From Pleurodeles waltl (lineage: Eukaryota; Chordata; Amphibia; Caudata; Salamandridae), in the NCBI RefSeq assembly GCF_031143425.1, contig NC_090443.1, positions 1,053,630,554-1,053,694,553 of the forward strand: a DNA stretch of 64,000 nt. The letters are read 5' to 3'. The notes under the pieces were generated by a model. It had not been told where the DNA came from, ran no database searches, and saw only the letters and a list, made by a program, of their open reading frames with translations. Every line of letters begins with the position of its first letter. Position 1 is the first letter of the stretch. Below, one piece after another: positions 53,014-64,000 of the stretch. The translations under genes and the position numbers were made by a program.

Positions 53014-55179
53014 ATCTTCATCATGTTATCCCATGTGAAAAAGGGCTACATTGCCATACCTATGTGTCAATCTAAGTTCAGCAAGACAACTTGCTATACA
53101 AAAAGCATTAGCTGATGCATGAATACAGCTAATTAAAATATTGACTTCATATATTGATAGTTGGTAACATTTACTAAGCAAATAGCTATGCTAAATAATT
53201 TACACTAATCCAAGGCTGTCCAGCTGTTATGCAGGCAAGAAAGGGCATCATAGGTGAAAATAGGACAAACGTATGTGTGTGTCAAACATGTTGGCACTGT
53301 CACTACATATATTGTGCAAAACGTATGCAAGATAATTTGATCCTAAGTTTGATACTTTGCATACACATTGAGTGCAATTCTCATATAGCTGATAAAACAT
53401 AACAAATTATTTGTCATAGTAATCTTCTGGCTAAACATGAAAGTTGGCATGTTGATGTATTGTATGTCTTCCACCATGTAGCATATATGCAGTGACACAT
53501 ATCTGTTGAACATACATGTGCAAAGCAATGGTCAACAGTATCTAAGACATATCTGTTAAAAGTTAAAGACATATATATTTGTTTCCCTGCATATATAACA
53601 CACATAGATATGCCTAAGTAGCAATGTACTGTTGTATAGCTATTTTAGCCATGTATTAAGACATGTTGTTTTAAGCTAACTAGGCCTGCCGCTGTGCACT
53701 TTAACCCTGTTACATTTTATTCAGCATTACTTTATTTTTCTAGCAATATCAACATTTGCGGTGCTGTTTTATTTTCTTTATCTCATTGTACTTTCGCCTA
53801 GGAAAGCATTACTTTCTTTGTAGGATATTTATTTAACTTTGTGGTTTCTCCAAGGCTACAGTCAGATAGGCTTACTGACAAACATGGTATGCTGTGTCTC
53901 TAACAGTCACAGAAAACACACACTCATACATGGGGACTATTTCTTAGAATGTCAACTGTTTTATTATAAAAATACCCCTCTGTCCTAGACATGTTAGAGG
54001 GAGAGTCCAGCCAGATGACCACAACTGCATGCTGATTGCTGACTGCTTAGCTGCCTGCACTTCCTTAGACGCCAGACCCCTTGTCCACAAGGGGACGGTG
54101 TCTCTCTAGACCACAGGCTTCTTCCTCCAGGTCTGAGGGATGATGTACCCCCAGGAGGAAACCCAAAGGGCATATTAGGCTTATTACACTGTGCTCAGAC
54201 ATAGTTTAGGTAGGAGAAATATATACATCACTCCTAGTGACAGTATGGTAGGACTACTCTTGTGTTTTACTCTGTTAGTTGCCTGTTTGCTTTTATTGTG
54301 TTTTATCATCCTAGTTATTGCAATACTCTGCCCTTCTTATCTTTGCCTGTATGAGACCCGTTGGTAACTGAGAGAAGGGGAAGGGATCTGATCGACCATG
54401 ATTCCCCTGAGGAGTCTTCTTGTCATGAGCCCCGTTGCCATAATCATCTCGGCCAGAGATGAGGCAAAGCTAGTTAGCTGGGGAACCCAGATTAGGCCAA
54501 CAGGCATCATGTGGTGTGGAATTCTACTTAGTAGCAGAAAACCATGTGATCCTGTCTCCCAAATCCAGTAGCCTCATTACCATAATGAGAACCTATGCAA
54601 CAGTACCAAATTATTGACTGTTGGTATCATGTTCCCATATACAAATCCCCATAGGATGGACAGAAAAAATTAAAGGCAACTCTGCTAAAAACTCAAAATG
54701 TTGAGCAAAGGTTTGGGGTCTTAAAGTCCTTTTTCCGTTGCCTGGACAAATGAGGTGATAGACTCCTATGCTCTGAAACATTATCTTTCACCAGTATTAG
54801 AACCTTCATAGATTCACATGCATGAATCATTCCCCATCGTCGAGATGGGAGTCCCCGGTAGCTTGGAAAAGATAATCTCTCCATAGATGTAATAATAATG
54901 GCCTAAGGCCTTACTCTTAAGTAATCTATCCAAATCATTATGTAAAAAAGGGCTAAACTTTAGTATCCGCCAATCAGATGAACTCAAACTCTAGAACCCT
55001 CCTGAGAGAAGCTCCAGTTCCTCAGCTTTTCTACTGCATGTCGTGCTAGGGAATCTCAACTGAGCTCTGCTCACTTTTTTCCTGTTTGGAATAGATTTTT
55101 CCACTACAGATCATACATACTCAATTGTCCTAGAGTGTTTTCACACTCAGAACACCTCTGGACTGACCTTATCTTCATA
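53014..55179. other. No gene seen; left end of DIRS C probably near its end
   Basis: AT-rich unassigned sequence. The left repeat of DIRS C should lie in the last few hundred bases (A2 has 288 bases between its end and gag ATG), but its partner repeat is outside the window, so the boundary cannot be drawn. Confidence 0.5.
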
Positions 55180-56814
55180 ATGTCTGACAAGGAGAAGAAA
55201 AGTCTCTTCAGAGCCTGCAGTACTTGGAAAGAAAAGATTTCACTCTGAAGACCCACGTAGAGACTGCATATACTGCCTCTATCTGGATCATTCTGCTAAA
55301 GAATGTAAGGTATGTTGTACTTTTTCTTCCATTACACTGAAGGATAGAGAGGGAAGACTACTAATATGGCTACAGAAGCTTAAAACCATAAAAAAAACCC
55401 TGTCTCAGATTCGACAGTGAGGAGTCTTCTTGGACTTCCAAAAGGTCTTTAAAAACCTTCTTCATCTCCTCCAGCTGACATACCGTCGATGACAATTCCA
55501 CCGTCAACGAGGTCATCGTCGTCAACGAAGACATATACGGCAGCTTCATCAGGGACGATGACATCCACTGTCTCCAGCCTCTCGACTATTTCCTCTTGCT
55601 CGTTGACCACATCTATGTCAACGGTATCCAAAACTAAACCATTGACGTTAAAGATAAGATTGTCGTCGACGATGACAGCACTGACGACACCATTGTCGAC
55701 GATCATCCCAGTGACAACCACATCGTCAATGACACCGCCGCCGCCGATCAATGTTGAACCTTTACACACCGTGACGACTTCATCGATGACTTAGTCAATG
55801 GCACCGTCGACAGCACCGTCAACGACAAGAAAAAATCAGGCTTCAAACAGAAGTGGTGAGTTAACACCACACAGCACGTCTCCAAGTAAGATCACACCCT
55901 TAACTCCCAGCCCATCTCTTGGAAGAAGATTTGGATGAAGAGGGGCCATTTGGGGTGGCTCATAGTCATTCTCAGCTCCAGGTCAATTATCAGGAAGAAG
56001 AACAGGAACATGACCTACGTCTTCACCCAGATCAGTGAGGAGTACCCCGCAGAGTCCATTGCTACAGAACACAGATTCCAAGGAGGAGGAGAGGGAGAAA
56101 GGAGACTTCAGGACACATAATCTGAATGCGATAACAACCTAATCCCAACCCCATCATCTCCATCGCCTACTCATGTGGATTCACCCCCAGGAGACATTGG
56201 GTTTTTCCATAATTTACTTGAAAGAGCAGCATAGTGATTTGCTCTACCAATGCCAACTAAACAAGTGGGCTGTTTCCTCTATGCTATTAAGGAGCCCATT
56301 CATGAGAGTGTACGATCCATGGCTATAGTGAGTTACATCCAGGAATAAGGTTTAAAGATTATGAAGAACCCGGCCACGGTAACTGCCATCTTACCAAGAC
56401 TAGACAAAAGCATAAAGTCTCAGAAGATGCTCCAGCTTGTCTAATTTGCCATCCGAAACCAGATTCAGTAATGGCACAGGCAGCGGTGAGGAGTTTAAAG
56501 AATCCGTCACCACCAAATACAGCACCTCCAGACAAGGAAGGAAGAAGATTAGACAGCATTAAAAAAAGATTTTCCTCCATGTCTGGGCTTATGGTTAGGG
56601 CAGCAAACTCCTTAGCTGTCTTGGGTAGATATGACAGCCAATTATGGGCAGATATTGCGCCGTAGGTGGACCAACTTCAGGAAGACTCAAAGGCGGAAAC
56701 AAAAATGATCTTGTTAGAAGGAGAGTGCACTTCAGCGGAGATCATCCTATGCTACCACTGCTTTTAGACAACTGGCAGATGTGGCAGTCCTCTGTAGGCA
56801 AGGCTGACTTAAAG
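55180..56814 (+). pseudogene. DIRS C gag, 5' part
   Basis: MSDKEKKSLFRACSTWK opens at 55180, followed in shifted frame by RDCIYCLYLDHSAKECKVCC, the third version of the zinc-type motif. A Ser/Thr-rich region (55,480-55,850) follows. Later blocks match families A and B: PPDKEGRRLDSIKKRFSSMS and NSLAVLGRYDSQLW (56,525-56,640). Many stops and frame changes make it a pseudogene. The gypsy element cuts it after 56819. Confidence 0.72.
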
Positions 56815-56819
56815 CTACT

Positions 56820-57022
56820 TGTAGAGATTAAAGACACAATATCTTCTTTTCTTCTATCTTTATTTTTATGAAATCAGGATACATGACATCTCCAGCAGAG
56901 CCTCTCACCACCCAGCTTCTCCACCCTCCTCCTCTTCTCTTCTCCCCCAAGATTCCATATGACCTCATAACATTCCAGCTCCAACCCCACTGCTTACATA
57001 AGTATCCTATACTATCTTCACA
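56820..57022 (-). repeat. Gypsy 3' LTR
   Basis: On the minus strand TGTGAAGATAG...AATCTCTACA. Nearly the same as 61880-62061 but about 20 bases longer through small indels. A polypurine tract AAAGGGGAAAGA abuts it at 57023-57034 (minus strand). Confidence 0.9.
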
Positions 57023-57261
57023 CATCTTTCCCCTTTATACATTTTTTTCCACATGCCGATACACCACCTAACAGTTTAACACACCCCAGTAAGCATAGTC
57101 AATACTGTACACTACATACATTATATAAATCTTGTTAGAGTTTCACATAGGCTGCTCCTTTGTCCTGCTGGTCAATTTATCTTACATCTGTACGTTACAT
57201 ATATTTCCCATACTCCATGTTGAACCATTCTCCAAAACCACCATATTACGTCTTGTCTCCT

Positions 57262-57573
57262 TTACCTTCTGTGGAGTTGTATACCTACTTTCCCCCTTAT
57301 GGACAATCCCACTTTTGTTATAACAATCCAATCACCTGCCTGTATGTTGCACTGCTTGACACCCATTCTTCTGTTATAATGTAGAGAAGCCTTCTCTTGT
57401 TTATGTTCCACATTCTCTTTTACAAGTCCTTGATCCACCCTCACCATTTCCTTTTCCTTCCACCATATGGAACACTCCGTTACCTTTGGCTCCCTTCCCT
57501 TCAAAGATACAAACGGTGATAGTCCGGTCACAGAATGAGGAGTTGTTCTATGTGCCCACATCATTCTTCTCAA
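57262..57573 (-). pseudogene. Gypsy integrase, C-terminal part
   Basis: Reads WAHRTTPHSVTGLSPFVSL, the end of the integrase catalytic core with its TTPHS...TG-x-SPF block, then a linker and GDWIVITKVGLSIRGKVGIQ, the GPY/F-type C-terminal domain. Separated from the first integrase part by stops and a frame change (57,575-57,710). Confidence 0.8.
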
Positions 57574-57712
57574 CTCTCACTTCCACGGAAGATGATTAGC
57601 CAACAATAATTGAATATTCTCCATCACAATTCGATTCACCCTTTCCACCAAACCATTGGTCGAAGCAAAGCAACTCTATCATGAACTATACCCATTCTCG
57701 CCAAATAATTGG

Positions 57713-58096
57713 TCATCTCCTTAGATACAAATTGCATACATTATCTGATACAATTGTCTTAGGAATTCCCTCATCCATAAAGGTCTCATTTAAGAATTCG
57801 ATAACATTCAATGTACTCACTTGTTCCACTGCTTTAATCACAAACCATTTGTTATGGTAATCCACCAATACTATATTGTATTTACACCTCGACCCAAGTT
57901 TAGAAATCGGACCCATAAAGTCTATGGCTAGTTTATCCCAAGGTTTAGTAGGAAACTCCACTGTCCTCCAAGGAGCTTGTCTCACTACCTTGGTTTTGTC
58001 ACTATTCGCACACGCAAAGCAATTTCTCACTGCCTCCTCTATCTCCTGATCCATGCCTGGCCACCAAAAAGACTGTCTCACTTTCCTTTTCATCAT
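57713..58096 (-). pseudogene. Gypsy integrase, zinc and catalytic part
   Basis: Starts RKVRQSFWWPGMDQEIEEAV with CFAC of the HHCC zinc domain, then PWDKLAIDFMGPI holding the first catalytic Asp, and IPKTIVSDN holding the second Asp. It ends early at NLYLRR. It inserts element DNA into the host genome. Confidence 0.85.
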
Positions 58097-58261
58097 TCCC
58101 CTACCTAAGTGACCTTCGTGAGCAATACTGATTATACACTTATAAAACCCCTGCCGGTGGAACCAATTGTCTTCCCCTCAAAAACTTGCCATCTTGTAAA
58201 CTCAACTGATCTCTGACTTTTACCAGATAGATCCCCACTCAACCCATCTTCACTCTTCCAT

Positions 58262-58939
58262 CTAGACACAACCCTCTCCAACTTTCTCCATAGCCAAGTC
58301 TTCATTTTTAGAAAACTCCCACTCCTTCTCATCTATCGCCACAGTTTCCAAAACACTCCCAATTTCTCCTACAAAAGCATCTTCTTCTGCCTCCTCTATC
58401 TTGACAGGCATCCTTGACAAATAATCAGCCACCACATTTTGCTGCCCTCGCAAGAATTCTACTTGGAAATTATAATCCATCACTGTCAGCAACCATCTTG
58501 AAATACGCAGTGTCACATTTCCTTCTAAACCTCTTCTACCCTTAAAAATGTATGTCAAAGGCTTATGATCTGTTTTCAACTTGAAGGGTATTCCCCATAC
58601 GTAGATCCTGAACTGATTGATTCCCCAACAACAGGCCAAGGCCTCCCTCTCAATGACTGAATATGATGTTTCTGCACCTTGCAGCCTTCTAGATGCAAAC
58701 CCTACTACATACTCTTCACCGCCTTTAACCTGTATCAGAATTGCCCCAATGCCCACTTTACTGGCATCAGTAGTGAGATATGTCCTTGCTTTTACATCAA
58801 AATGTCCTAATGTCGGGGCCTGCATACTAAATTTCTTTATACCTTGAAATGCACACTCACACTGTTCATCCCACAGGTACTCCACATTCTTCTTCACCAA
58901 TTTTCTCAAGGGTTCAACTATTTCTGTAAAATGTTTCAC
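58262..58939 (-). pseudogene. Gypsy RT end and RNase H
   Basis: RT connection (HFTEIVEPLRKLVKKN) followed by RNase H: TYLTTDASKVGIGAILIQ (first Asp), YSVIEREALACCWGINQFR (Glu), LKTDHKPLTYIF (second Asp) and NVVADYLSRMP. A stop at 58940-58942 parts it from the RT frame. It degrades RNA in the RNA-DNA hybrid during replication of the element. Confidence 0.88.
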
Positions 58940-58942
58940 AAA

Positions 58943-59878
58943 TTACGAGCAATATTCTGCAAGACCAAGAAATAACTTCAATTCTTCTTTGTTACAAGGC
59001 ACGGGAGTATTTTCTATTGCTGTAACTATACTTTTCTTCGGACTGATTCCACTACTATTCACAACATGCCCCAAATACGTTACTTCACGTCTCTTAATTT
59101 GACACTTCTCTTTCTTTATGGTTAAACCATGTTTTTCCAAACTCCTCATTACCTCTTCAAACAAAAAGTAATGTTCTACATAATTTTTCCCAACAATGAG
59201 TATATCATCCTGAAAGCATAATACATGTTTCATATCCCCAAAGATATTTGTAATCACCCTTTGGAAAACAGCAGACGCCGAAGCAAGTCCAAATGGCATT
59301 CTTTTATAACGGAACGCTCCCAACGGTGTAACAAAGGATGTTAAGTGTCTGGTCTGTTCATGCAGATTGACTTGATGGTATGCGGATGACATGTTGAGAA
59401 CCGTAAACACCTTCCCTTTTCCTTCCATCAACAACATTTCAGAAATATTAGGTAGAGGCTGCCTATCAACCCATATATTCCTGTTCAACTCCCTGAGATC
59501 AATGCATAAGCAAATTTTCCCTCCTTCTTTGGCTGCTAATACAATTGGTGCTAGCCATTCAGAAGCTTCAATAGGTTCAATGATGTCTTCCTTCAACAAT
59601 TTGGCTAATTCCTGTTGCAAAGGATCCCTCATCATGTGTGGAATATTGTGCACCTTGTAAACTACTGGCTTAGCATTTTCTTTCAATATTATCTTATGAA
59701 TAAATCCTTTCAATAAACCTAATGTTGAAGAAAATACCTTAGGGTACTTTTCAATCAAACCATGTTGCGGTTCTGTGCTAACTTTGCTCACTTCATCACT
59801 TTCCGTTAGTATCACTGGTTCTTTTGAATTGGGATTCAATATCATTCCTAGGTCTTTCTGATGACGCCATCCTAGCAA
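58943..59878 (-). pseudogene. Gypsy reverse transcriptase
   Basis: 311-residue open part: EWLAPIVLAAKEGG, ICLCIDLRELNRNIWVDRQP, VFTVLNMSSAYHQVNLHE, FRYKRMPFGLASASAVFQR, and CFQDDILI, then VTYLGHVVNSSGISPKKSIV. The motif A aspartate normally read as LDL-x-SAYHQ is LNM here, and the catalytic box is FQDD in place of Y-x-DD. Two core changes fit an inactive copy. Confidence 0.9.
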
Positions 59879-60324
59879 ATCTGAACCATAGTCTGTAACG
59901 TATATATTCTCCCATGAACAGCTCTATTTTTGAACGCAATCCTCATCCATTTCATCCCTAAAATTTCTATTCTTTTCCCAGCATAACCAACTGCTTTTAT
60001 GTCTGTCCCGTCAAGTTGAGAATTCTGTATGCACGACCACTGGGACTCGTATGTTTCCTTGGATATAAGAGTGAACAGACTTCTCGAATCAATTAGTACT
60101 CTGATGGTTACATCATCCAAAGCAACCCAGGCATGCAGTTTTTCTAATACATCAGTACTTTCCTTTTTTATCCATGATTTGTTTGTTTCTAAGTGATCCA
60201 GACATTGGACATCACTTCCAAAACCTTCATGGTCTTCTTTCACCATCAAAATTATCTCACGAGCATCCTCGCAAACATCCTGGATTATCTGATCAACCAC
60301 CTTGACTTTTCTTTTATTTTCCAT
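59872..60324 (-). pseudogene. Gypsy protease region
   Basis: Follows the Gag zinc knuckle. VTIRVLIDSRSLFTLISKET is the retropepsin active-site block, with DSR where D-(S/T)-G is needed. Then KAVGYAGKRIEILG and a flap-like part. Overlaps the start of the RT frame. The Gly-to-Arg change would inactivate the protease. Confidence 0.7.
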
Positions 60325-61182
60325 GTCAAACTTGGTTCTACATACTTTTGCAAAGTGTCCTCCGTTGCCACAATTCCTTCACATTGCATCTTGTGCAGCA
60401 CACATTTCACTCGATGCAATATGTCCTGGGGGCCCCACAACAATAACATTTAACCTCTCTCCAATCAAGTTTCTTCAGAGCCTCTCCTCCAATTTTTTTT
60501 GCTTTGCGTTCACCACATTGTCCCTTGCGGTCTTAATATCATCTACAAACCCTTCTGACGCAGCCTTATTTTTAATTTCATCAACGGCATTATATTTCAG
60601 TTCTTGAACAGATTTATCAGACTCCTGCAACCACACAGCCGTGTGTTCCATCCTTTCAGCTAATTGCATAGCTTCTTCCAAAGAAGGGTCTCTCCTTAAC
60701 AACTTTTCTCTTATTCTCTTATTATAGGAACACCGTACTATTTGATCTCTTATCAGTGAATCTGTCAACTGTTCAAAATGACAAGATGGAGCAAGACCCC
60801 TCAAAGCTGCTACAAACGATGCAACATCCTCATCTGCCTTCTGCATTCGTGTAAAAACTTATGACGTTCCAAGTTAGTTTTGGGAATAAATTGAATGTCT
60901 AACATCTGTATCGACATGTCCAAAACATTGACAGGTTGCCCATCACCCATACCTAAAGATAACTCAGGCATGTCTTTGTCCTTCAATTCCTAAATGATGC
61001 AAAAGAATGGCTTGTTTTCTTAGAGGGCTATAGCGATCACCACTAATACCAGAATATAAGTTAAAAAGATTTTTTTCCATTGTTTCCAGGGTACAGGAGG
61101 TTCTCCTGGCGTTGACAGGAAAGGTGGAGGTGATGCCATACTTTGATTCCCCCATTTTATTATTTATTATTTTCCAAAACAA
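60325..61182 (-). pseudogene. Gypsy gag
   Basis: Two open parts (61182-60964 and 60846-60475) with breaks between. The first reads FPVNARRTSCTLETMEKNLF. The second has ADEDVASFVAALRGLAPSC, IRDQIVRCSYNKRIREKLLR and AMQLAERMEHT, typical of the capsid of Ty3/gypsy Gag. A zinc knuckle (CGNGGHFAKVC) lies near 60,330-60,375 in another frame. Confidence 0.78.
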
Positions 61183-61863
61183 CCCTAATAAATGAACTTT
61201 AAAAAAAAAACTTTATTATCTTCTCTATTTTTTTTTCTCAGTACTGTAGCCTTGTTGAAAGTCCTGTTTCTATTACTGACAAAGTGTTTCCTCTTTCCAA
61301 TATTGTGGCTTTGGTAAAAGTCCTATTTTTAGTTCTGATAAAGTTTTAGTCATTCTTCCATTTCATTGATTAGACTCCTCGTATGCAAGGACAGGACCCG
61401 TGTGCGCTCGCTTCTGTGGTAAGTAGTTTATTTTCCTTATTTCAGCACGCTTATATGCTCAATTTGCCTCTGAGACGGCTTCCACAATGAGGACAAGTCA
61501 GTAGCTCAGGCCCCGTGCAGATTGTTTGTATACATGTTGTACGCATTAGTTACACGCGTAGGCTGCACGGAATGGAGACTGTTGAGCATGCGCTAGCTAC
61601 ACGCGCTAACCACGCGTGTTAATTGCTCGTGCTGAATGCGTTGAAAATGGGCTGTTTGGCACCCGCATAACATCTTGTTTGACGCTTTTGACTCCGGAAA
61701 GCGTCTTAAAGTATATTATTGATTTAATTTACGCCGCTCTGAAGATTCGTCTCATCGCTTCACTGAAAATTAATTCACTTGCCTTAAGATATGTCGTTCT
61801 TCCTTGAAGTTGAAATTTCCAAGGGTAGAGATGTCCTTCATAAATCTGCCCCTTGCGCAGATA

Positions 61864-61879
61864 AGTCCCTCATCGCCAG
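61864..61879 (-). other. Candidate gypsy primer binding site
   Basis: Directly inside the 5' LTR the minus strand reads CTGGCGATGAGGGAC. TGGCG at the start matches tRNA 3' ends in CGCCA. The tRNA species is not determined. Confidence 0.4.
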
Positions 61880-62061
61880 TGTAGAGATTAAAGACACAAT
61901 ATCTTCTTTTCTTCTGTATTTATTTATATGAAATCAGGATACATGACATCTCCAGTAGAGCTTCTCCTCCTTGTCTCCTCTTCTTTTCCCCCAAGATTCC
62001 ATATGACCTCATTCCAGCTCCAACCCCACTGCTTTCATACGTACTCTATACTATCTTCACA
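61880..62061 (-). repeat. Gypsy 5' LTR
   Basis: Second LTR, 182 bp, flanked outward by CTACT (62062-62066). Differs from the 3' LTR by several small indels and substitutions, which gives a rough measure of age. Confidence 0.9.
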
Positions 62062-62066
62062 CTACT

Positions 62067-62450
62067 ACTTTTAGACCAGAGGTGCAGATTAAAATATTGG
62101 ACCTTCTGTTTGATGGTGAAGCTCTCTTTGGCAAACACATGGATGAAGCCCTACAAGTGATTAAAACTGACACGCGCACGGCCAGATCACGGGGTACCCT
62201 TCAGTTTAAAAAGATGCCTTTTCGTGGCTTCAGAGGTTGAGGAGTATCATCTTATAGAGGGGGTTTTCAACACCTTTGTTACGCCTCCTACGCAACTCAG
62301 CAGTTTTGTATGCAATATTCACAAAGGCAACCAACCCAAGCGGCCTACACAAGACCTCCTCTTAGGGGAAGAACACGTCAAGGGAAAGAGACAGGTCATC
62401 GCCAATGACCAGTTTCAGACTCCGGCTACCTCCTCTCCACCAATTCTAAA
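62067..62450 (+). pseudogene. DIRS C gag, 3' part
   Basis: Continues the gag after the gypsy element: TTFRPEVQIKILDLLFDGEA, LFGKHMDEALQ and FKKMPFRGFRG match the A2 text SGFSSDVQSTLLDLPFDGDK and RRFRGFGRG. TGA at about 62238 and further stops break it. Confidence 0.7.
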
Positions 62451-62455
62451 AAATA

Positions 62456-63038
62456 ATGGGAAGAATATCCCACTTCTTTAAAAAATGGCAAGAAATATCA
62501 TCAGACCATTGGGTATTAAAAATAGTTCAATTCAGCTACACCTTAGAGATTACCCAAATTCCACCATCACAGCTTCCACATACTGCCTTTTCAAAAACAT
62601 CTAAATCAGCTCAAGTTGGAGGTCAAGACCATGCTAAGGAAGGGAGCAATAGAAAGAGTTCCTTCTTCAGAAAAAGGAAGAGGATTCTACTCCCATTTCT
62701 TTCTAATACACAAGAACTGGAAAGAATGGCGTCCCATCCTTGACCTCAGAGATCTCAACAAATACCTCAAGCGTCAAACCTTCCACATGGTCACGTTGCA
62801 GGATATTCTCCTTCGTATGGACCACAGAGACTTTATTGCAACCTTGGATCTTCAGGACGCATACTTTCATATCCCAATCTTACATGCCCACAGAAAATTC
62901 TTTCAGTTTTCAGTAGCCAGCAGCCATTTCCAGTTCAGGGTTCTTCCTTTTGGCCTGAAATGAGCACCCAGAATATTCACAAAGTGACTGGCTCTGGTAG
63001 CAGCTTGGTTGAGGAAGCAAAAGCACCAAAAATGTCAG
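62456..63038 (+). pseudogene. DIRS C reverse transcriptase, N-terminal part (cut by A3)
   Basis: Reads ISHFFKKWQEISSDHWVLKI, then after a frame change near 62,600 LRKGAIERVPSSEKGRGFYS, RPILDLRDLNKYL, motif A TLDLQDAYFHIPI and FRVLPFGLK, TGA 62961-62963. A tail APRIFTK...LVAAWLRKQK goes on to 63038, where DIRS A3 begins. The catalytic YLDD block is beyond the insertion and outside the window. Confidence 0.82.
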
Positions 63039-64000
63039 TTTCTGATGGATACAACTACCTGTGGATTCCTCACCTAATGAATACTCCCATGGCGCCAGCA
63101 TTCGACGGAAATCTTCTTACTAGTCTCTGCACGTCGACGAGGACGTCACTCTAGCCACGCGACGCCGTCTGACGTCATACAGGCAATAAGAGGTCCTCGA
63201 CGACGTGCCGACGTCAGTTCCCTTTTTTCCGTGCATTCGAAACGGTTATCTTCGAGGGAGCAACTGTTACTTTTGTGGTTACAGTGTATTTTTGCTGCGT
63301 AGTCTTTCGCTGTGGTAATAATGTCGCAGAGAAAGTCTGGATTCAAGCCTTGTCGTGAGTGTGGAGGCAAGATGTCAGTGACGGATCCTCATTCCGATTG
63401 CCTTTGGTGTTTGAGCTCCGACCACGACGTCTCGACTTGTGATTCATGCCAGCACATGAATCCAAAGGCCCTCAAGGAACGTGAGGCGAAGCTGTTTATG
63501 GCGAAATCGAAGGGGAAGCATCACAAGAAGTCTTCTTCACCAAGACATCGGCGTCATCGAGACTCCCGGCGCCGTAGAGAATCTCGGCGTCATTCAAAGG
63601 AGACTCGTTCCAGGTCTTCGGATCGGCGCCGAAGGACATGGGAGATCAGTCCCACGGTTACGCCGCATCCTTCGACGCCGTTGCCCTCTCCGGCGTCTCC
63701 GACTTCACCTGGACAGGCGTCGGTGATTGAGGTATTGGAGCCTCAGGTGTTTTCTCCGGCGTTGCAGGCGTCGGGGTCGCCTCCGAGACAGGCACCCCAG
63801 TATCCGGCTTTTCCCACCCCTGGAGCCGATAGTTCCGCATTCTTGAATGCGATGTATGCCATCTTCCAACAGATGGCTCCAGGGGGTGCTCCGGCTGGGC
63901 CTTTGGCCTTTTCATTGGGTGATCCTGCGCCTCTTCGGCCGGCACCCTTTATGCCCTTTCTCCCTTTTGGGAACGTGGGCTCGGCGCCGGTGTCGGCGCC
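63039..64000 (+). mobile_element. DIRS family A, copy A3, left part
   Basis: Left end TTTCTGATGG at 63039, inside the RT gene of DIRS C. Left repeat to about 63235, then gag. Runs out of the window. Very close to A2. Confidence 0.93.
63321..64000 (+). CDS. DIRS A3 gag, intact to window end (partial)
   Basis: ATG 63321 opens a frame that has no stop through 64000 (226 codons). It reads FKPCRECGGKMSVTDPHSDC LWC and TCDSCQHMNPKALKEREAKL (zinc-type motif), then SSSPRHRRHRDSRRRRESRR (Arg/Ser domain), a Pro-rich part, and GADSSAFLNAMYAIFQQMAP, crossing without break the place where A2 is frameshifted. So the ancestral gag of family A is one frame. The rest lies beyond the window. Confidence 0.88.
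   Translation, partial: MSQRKSGFKPCRECGGKMSVTDPHSDCLWCLSSDHDVSTCDSCQHMNPKALKEREAKLFMAKSKGKHHKKSSSPRHRRHRDSRRRRESRRHSKETRSRSSDRRRRTWEISPTVTPHPSTPLPSPASPTSPGQASVIEVLEPQVFSPALQASGSPPRQAPQYPAFPTPGADSSAFLNAMYAIFQQMAPGGAPAGPLAFSLGDPAPLRPAPFMPFLPFGNVGSAPVSA

Larger units (their letters stand above)
56820..62061 (-). mobile_element. Ty3/gypsy LTR retrotransposon, minus strand, 5242 bp, TSD CTACT
   Basis: LTRs of 203 bp (56820-57022) and 182 bp (61880-62061) flank gag, protease, RT, RNase H and integrase in the Ty3/gypsy order, read on the minus strand. The duplication CTACT stands at 56815-56819 and 62062-62066. Removal of the element joins the two parts of the DIRS C gag. All genes carry stops or frameshifts, so the copy is inactive. 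Confidence 0.93.
55180..63038 (+). mobile_element. DIRS family C (third family), partial, with two nested elements
   Basis: A third DIRS-like element, nearest to A in Gag. Gag begins at ATG 55180, is cut by a gypsy element at 56815-62066, resumes to about 62450, and is followed by the first part of RT. It is cut again by DIRS A3 at 63039 within RT. Its left and right repeats were not identified. Confidence 0.8.

Overview
The window looks like transposon-rich intergenic DNA of a salamander, most likely a salamandrid newt such as Pleurodeles. I reach that from content, not from a search: several tyrosine-recombinase (DIRS) retrotransposons, a very large PIF/Harbinger DNA transposon with many short non-autonomous relatives, and a dimer of a ~315-bp repeat with the hammerhead-ribozyme layout and octamer promoter motif known for newt satellite 2. 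No host protein-coding gene, tRNA or rRNA was recognised; every coding region found belongs to a mobile element.

Layout. 1-1865: right end of DIRS family A copy 1 (A1), inserted in a minus-strand solo LTR (1866-3068), itself inserted in the left inverted repeat of DIRS family B copy 1 (B1, 3069-11546). B1 also holds a 2.7-kb solo LTR (5031-7725), a Harbinger MITE (8075-8529) and the satellite-2-like dimer (9009-9537). 11572-13060: two more MITEs. 14053-24904: a ~0.94-kb solo LTR split by a 9.9-kb Harbinger element (14779-24685) with two Myb/SANT-like genes, an intact-looking transposase and three minisatellite arrays. 26793-35810: DIRS B copy 2 (B2), its recombinase gene split by a 2.65-kb solo LTR. 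35811-40447: no gene, one LINE scrap. 40453-42995: another solo LTR. 44448-45077: a MITE made of consecutive hairpins. 45640-46110: dead Harbinger transposase. 47044-53013: full-length DIRS A copy 2 (A2). 55180-63038: third DIRS family (C), broken by a minus-strand Ty3/gypsy element (56820-62061) and by DIRS A copy 3 (A3, 63039 to window end).

How the parts work. The DIRS elements encode a zinc-motif Gag, reverse transcriptase/RNase H with a methyltransferase-like tail, and a tyrosine recombinase in an overlapping -1 frame; their inverted ends and internal complementary region match the model of integration through a circular DNA intermediate. Harbinger supplies DDE transposase plus Myb-like DNA-binding partners that could mobilise MITEs with similar ends. 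The ~2.6-kb LTRs have TG...CA ends and, at two of four copies, clean 5-bp target duplications, so they are read as solo LTRs left by recombination. Insertions can be ordered by who interrupts whom, and target-site duplications fix many boundaries to the base.
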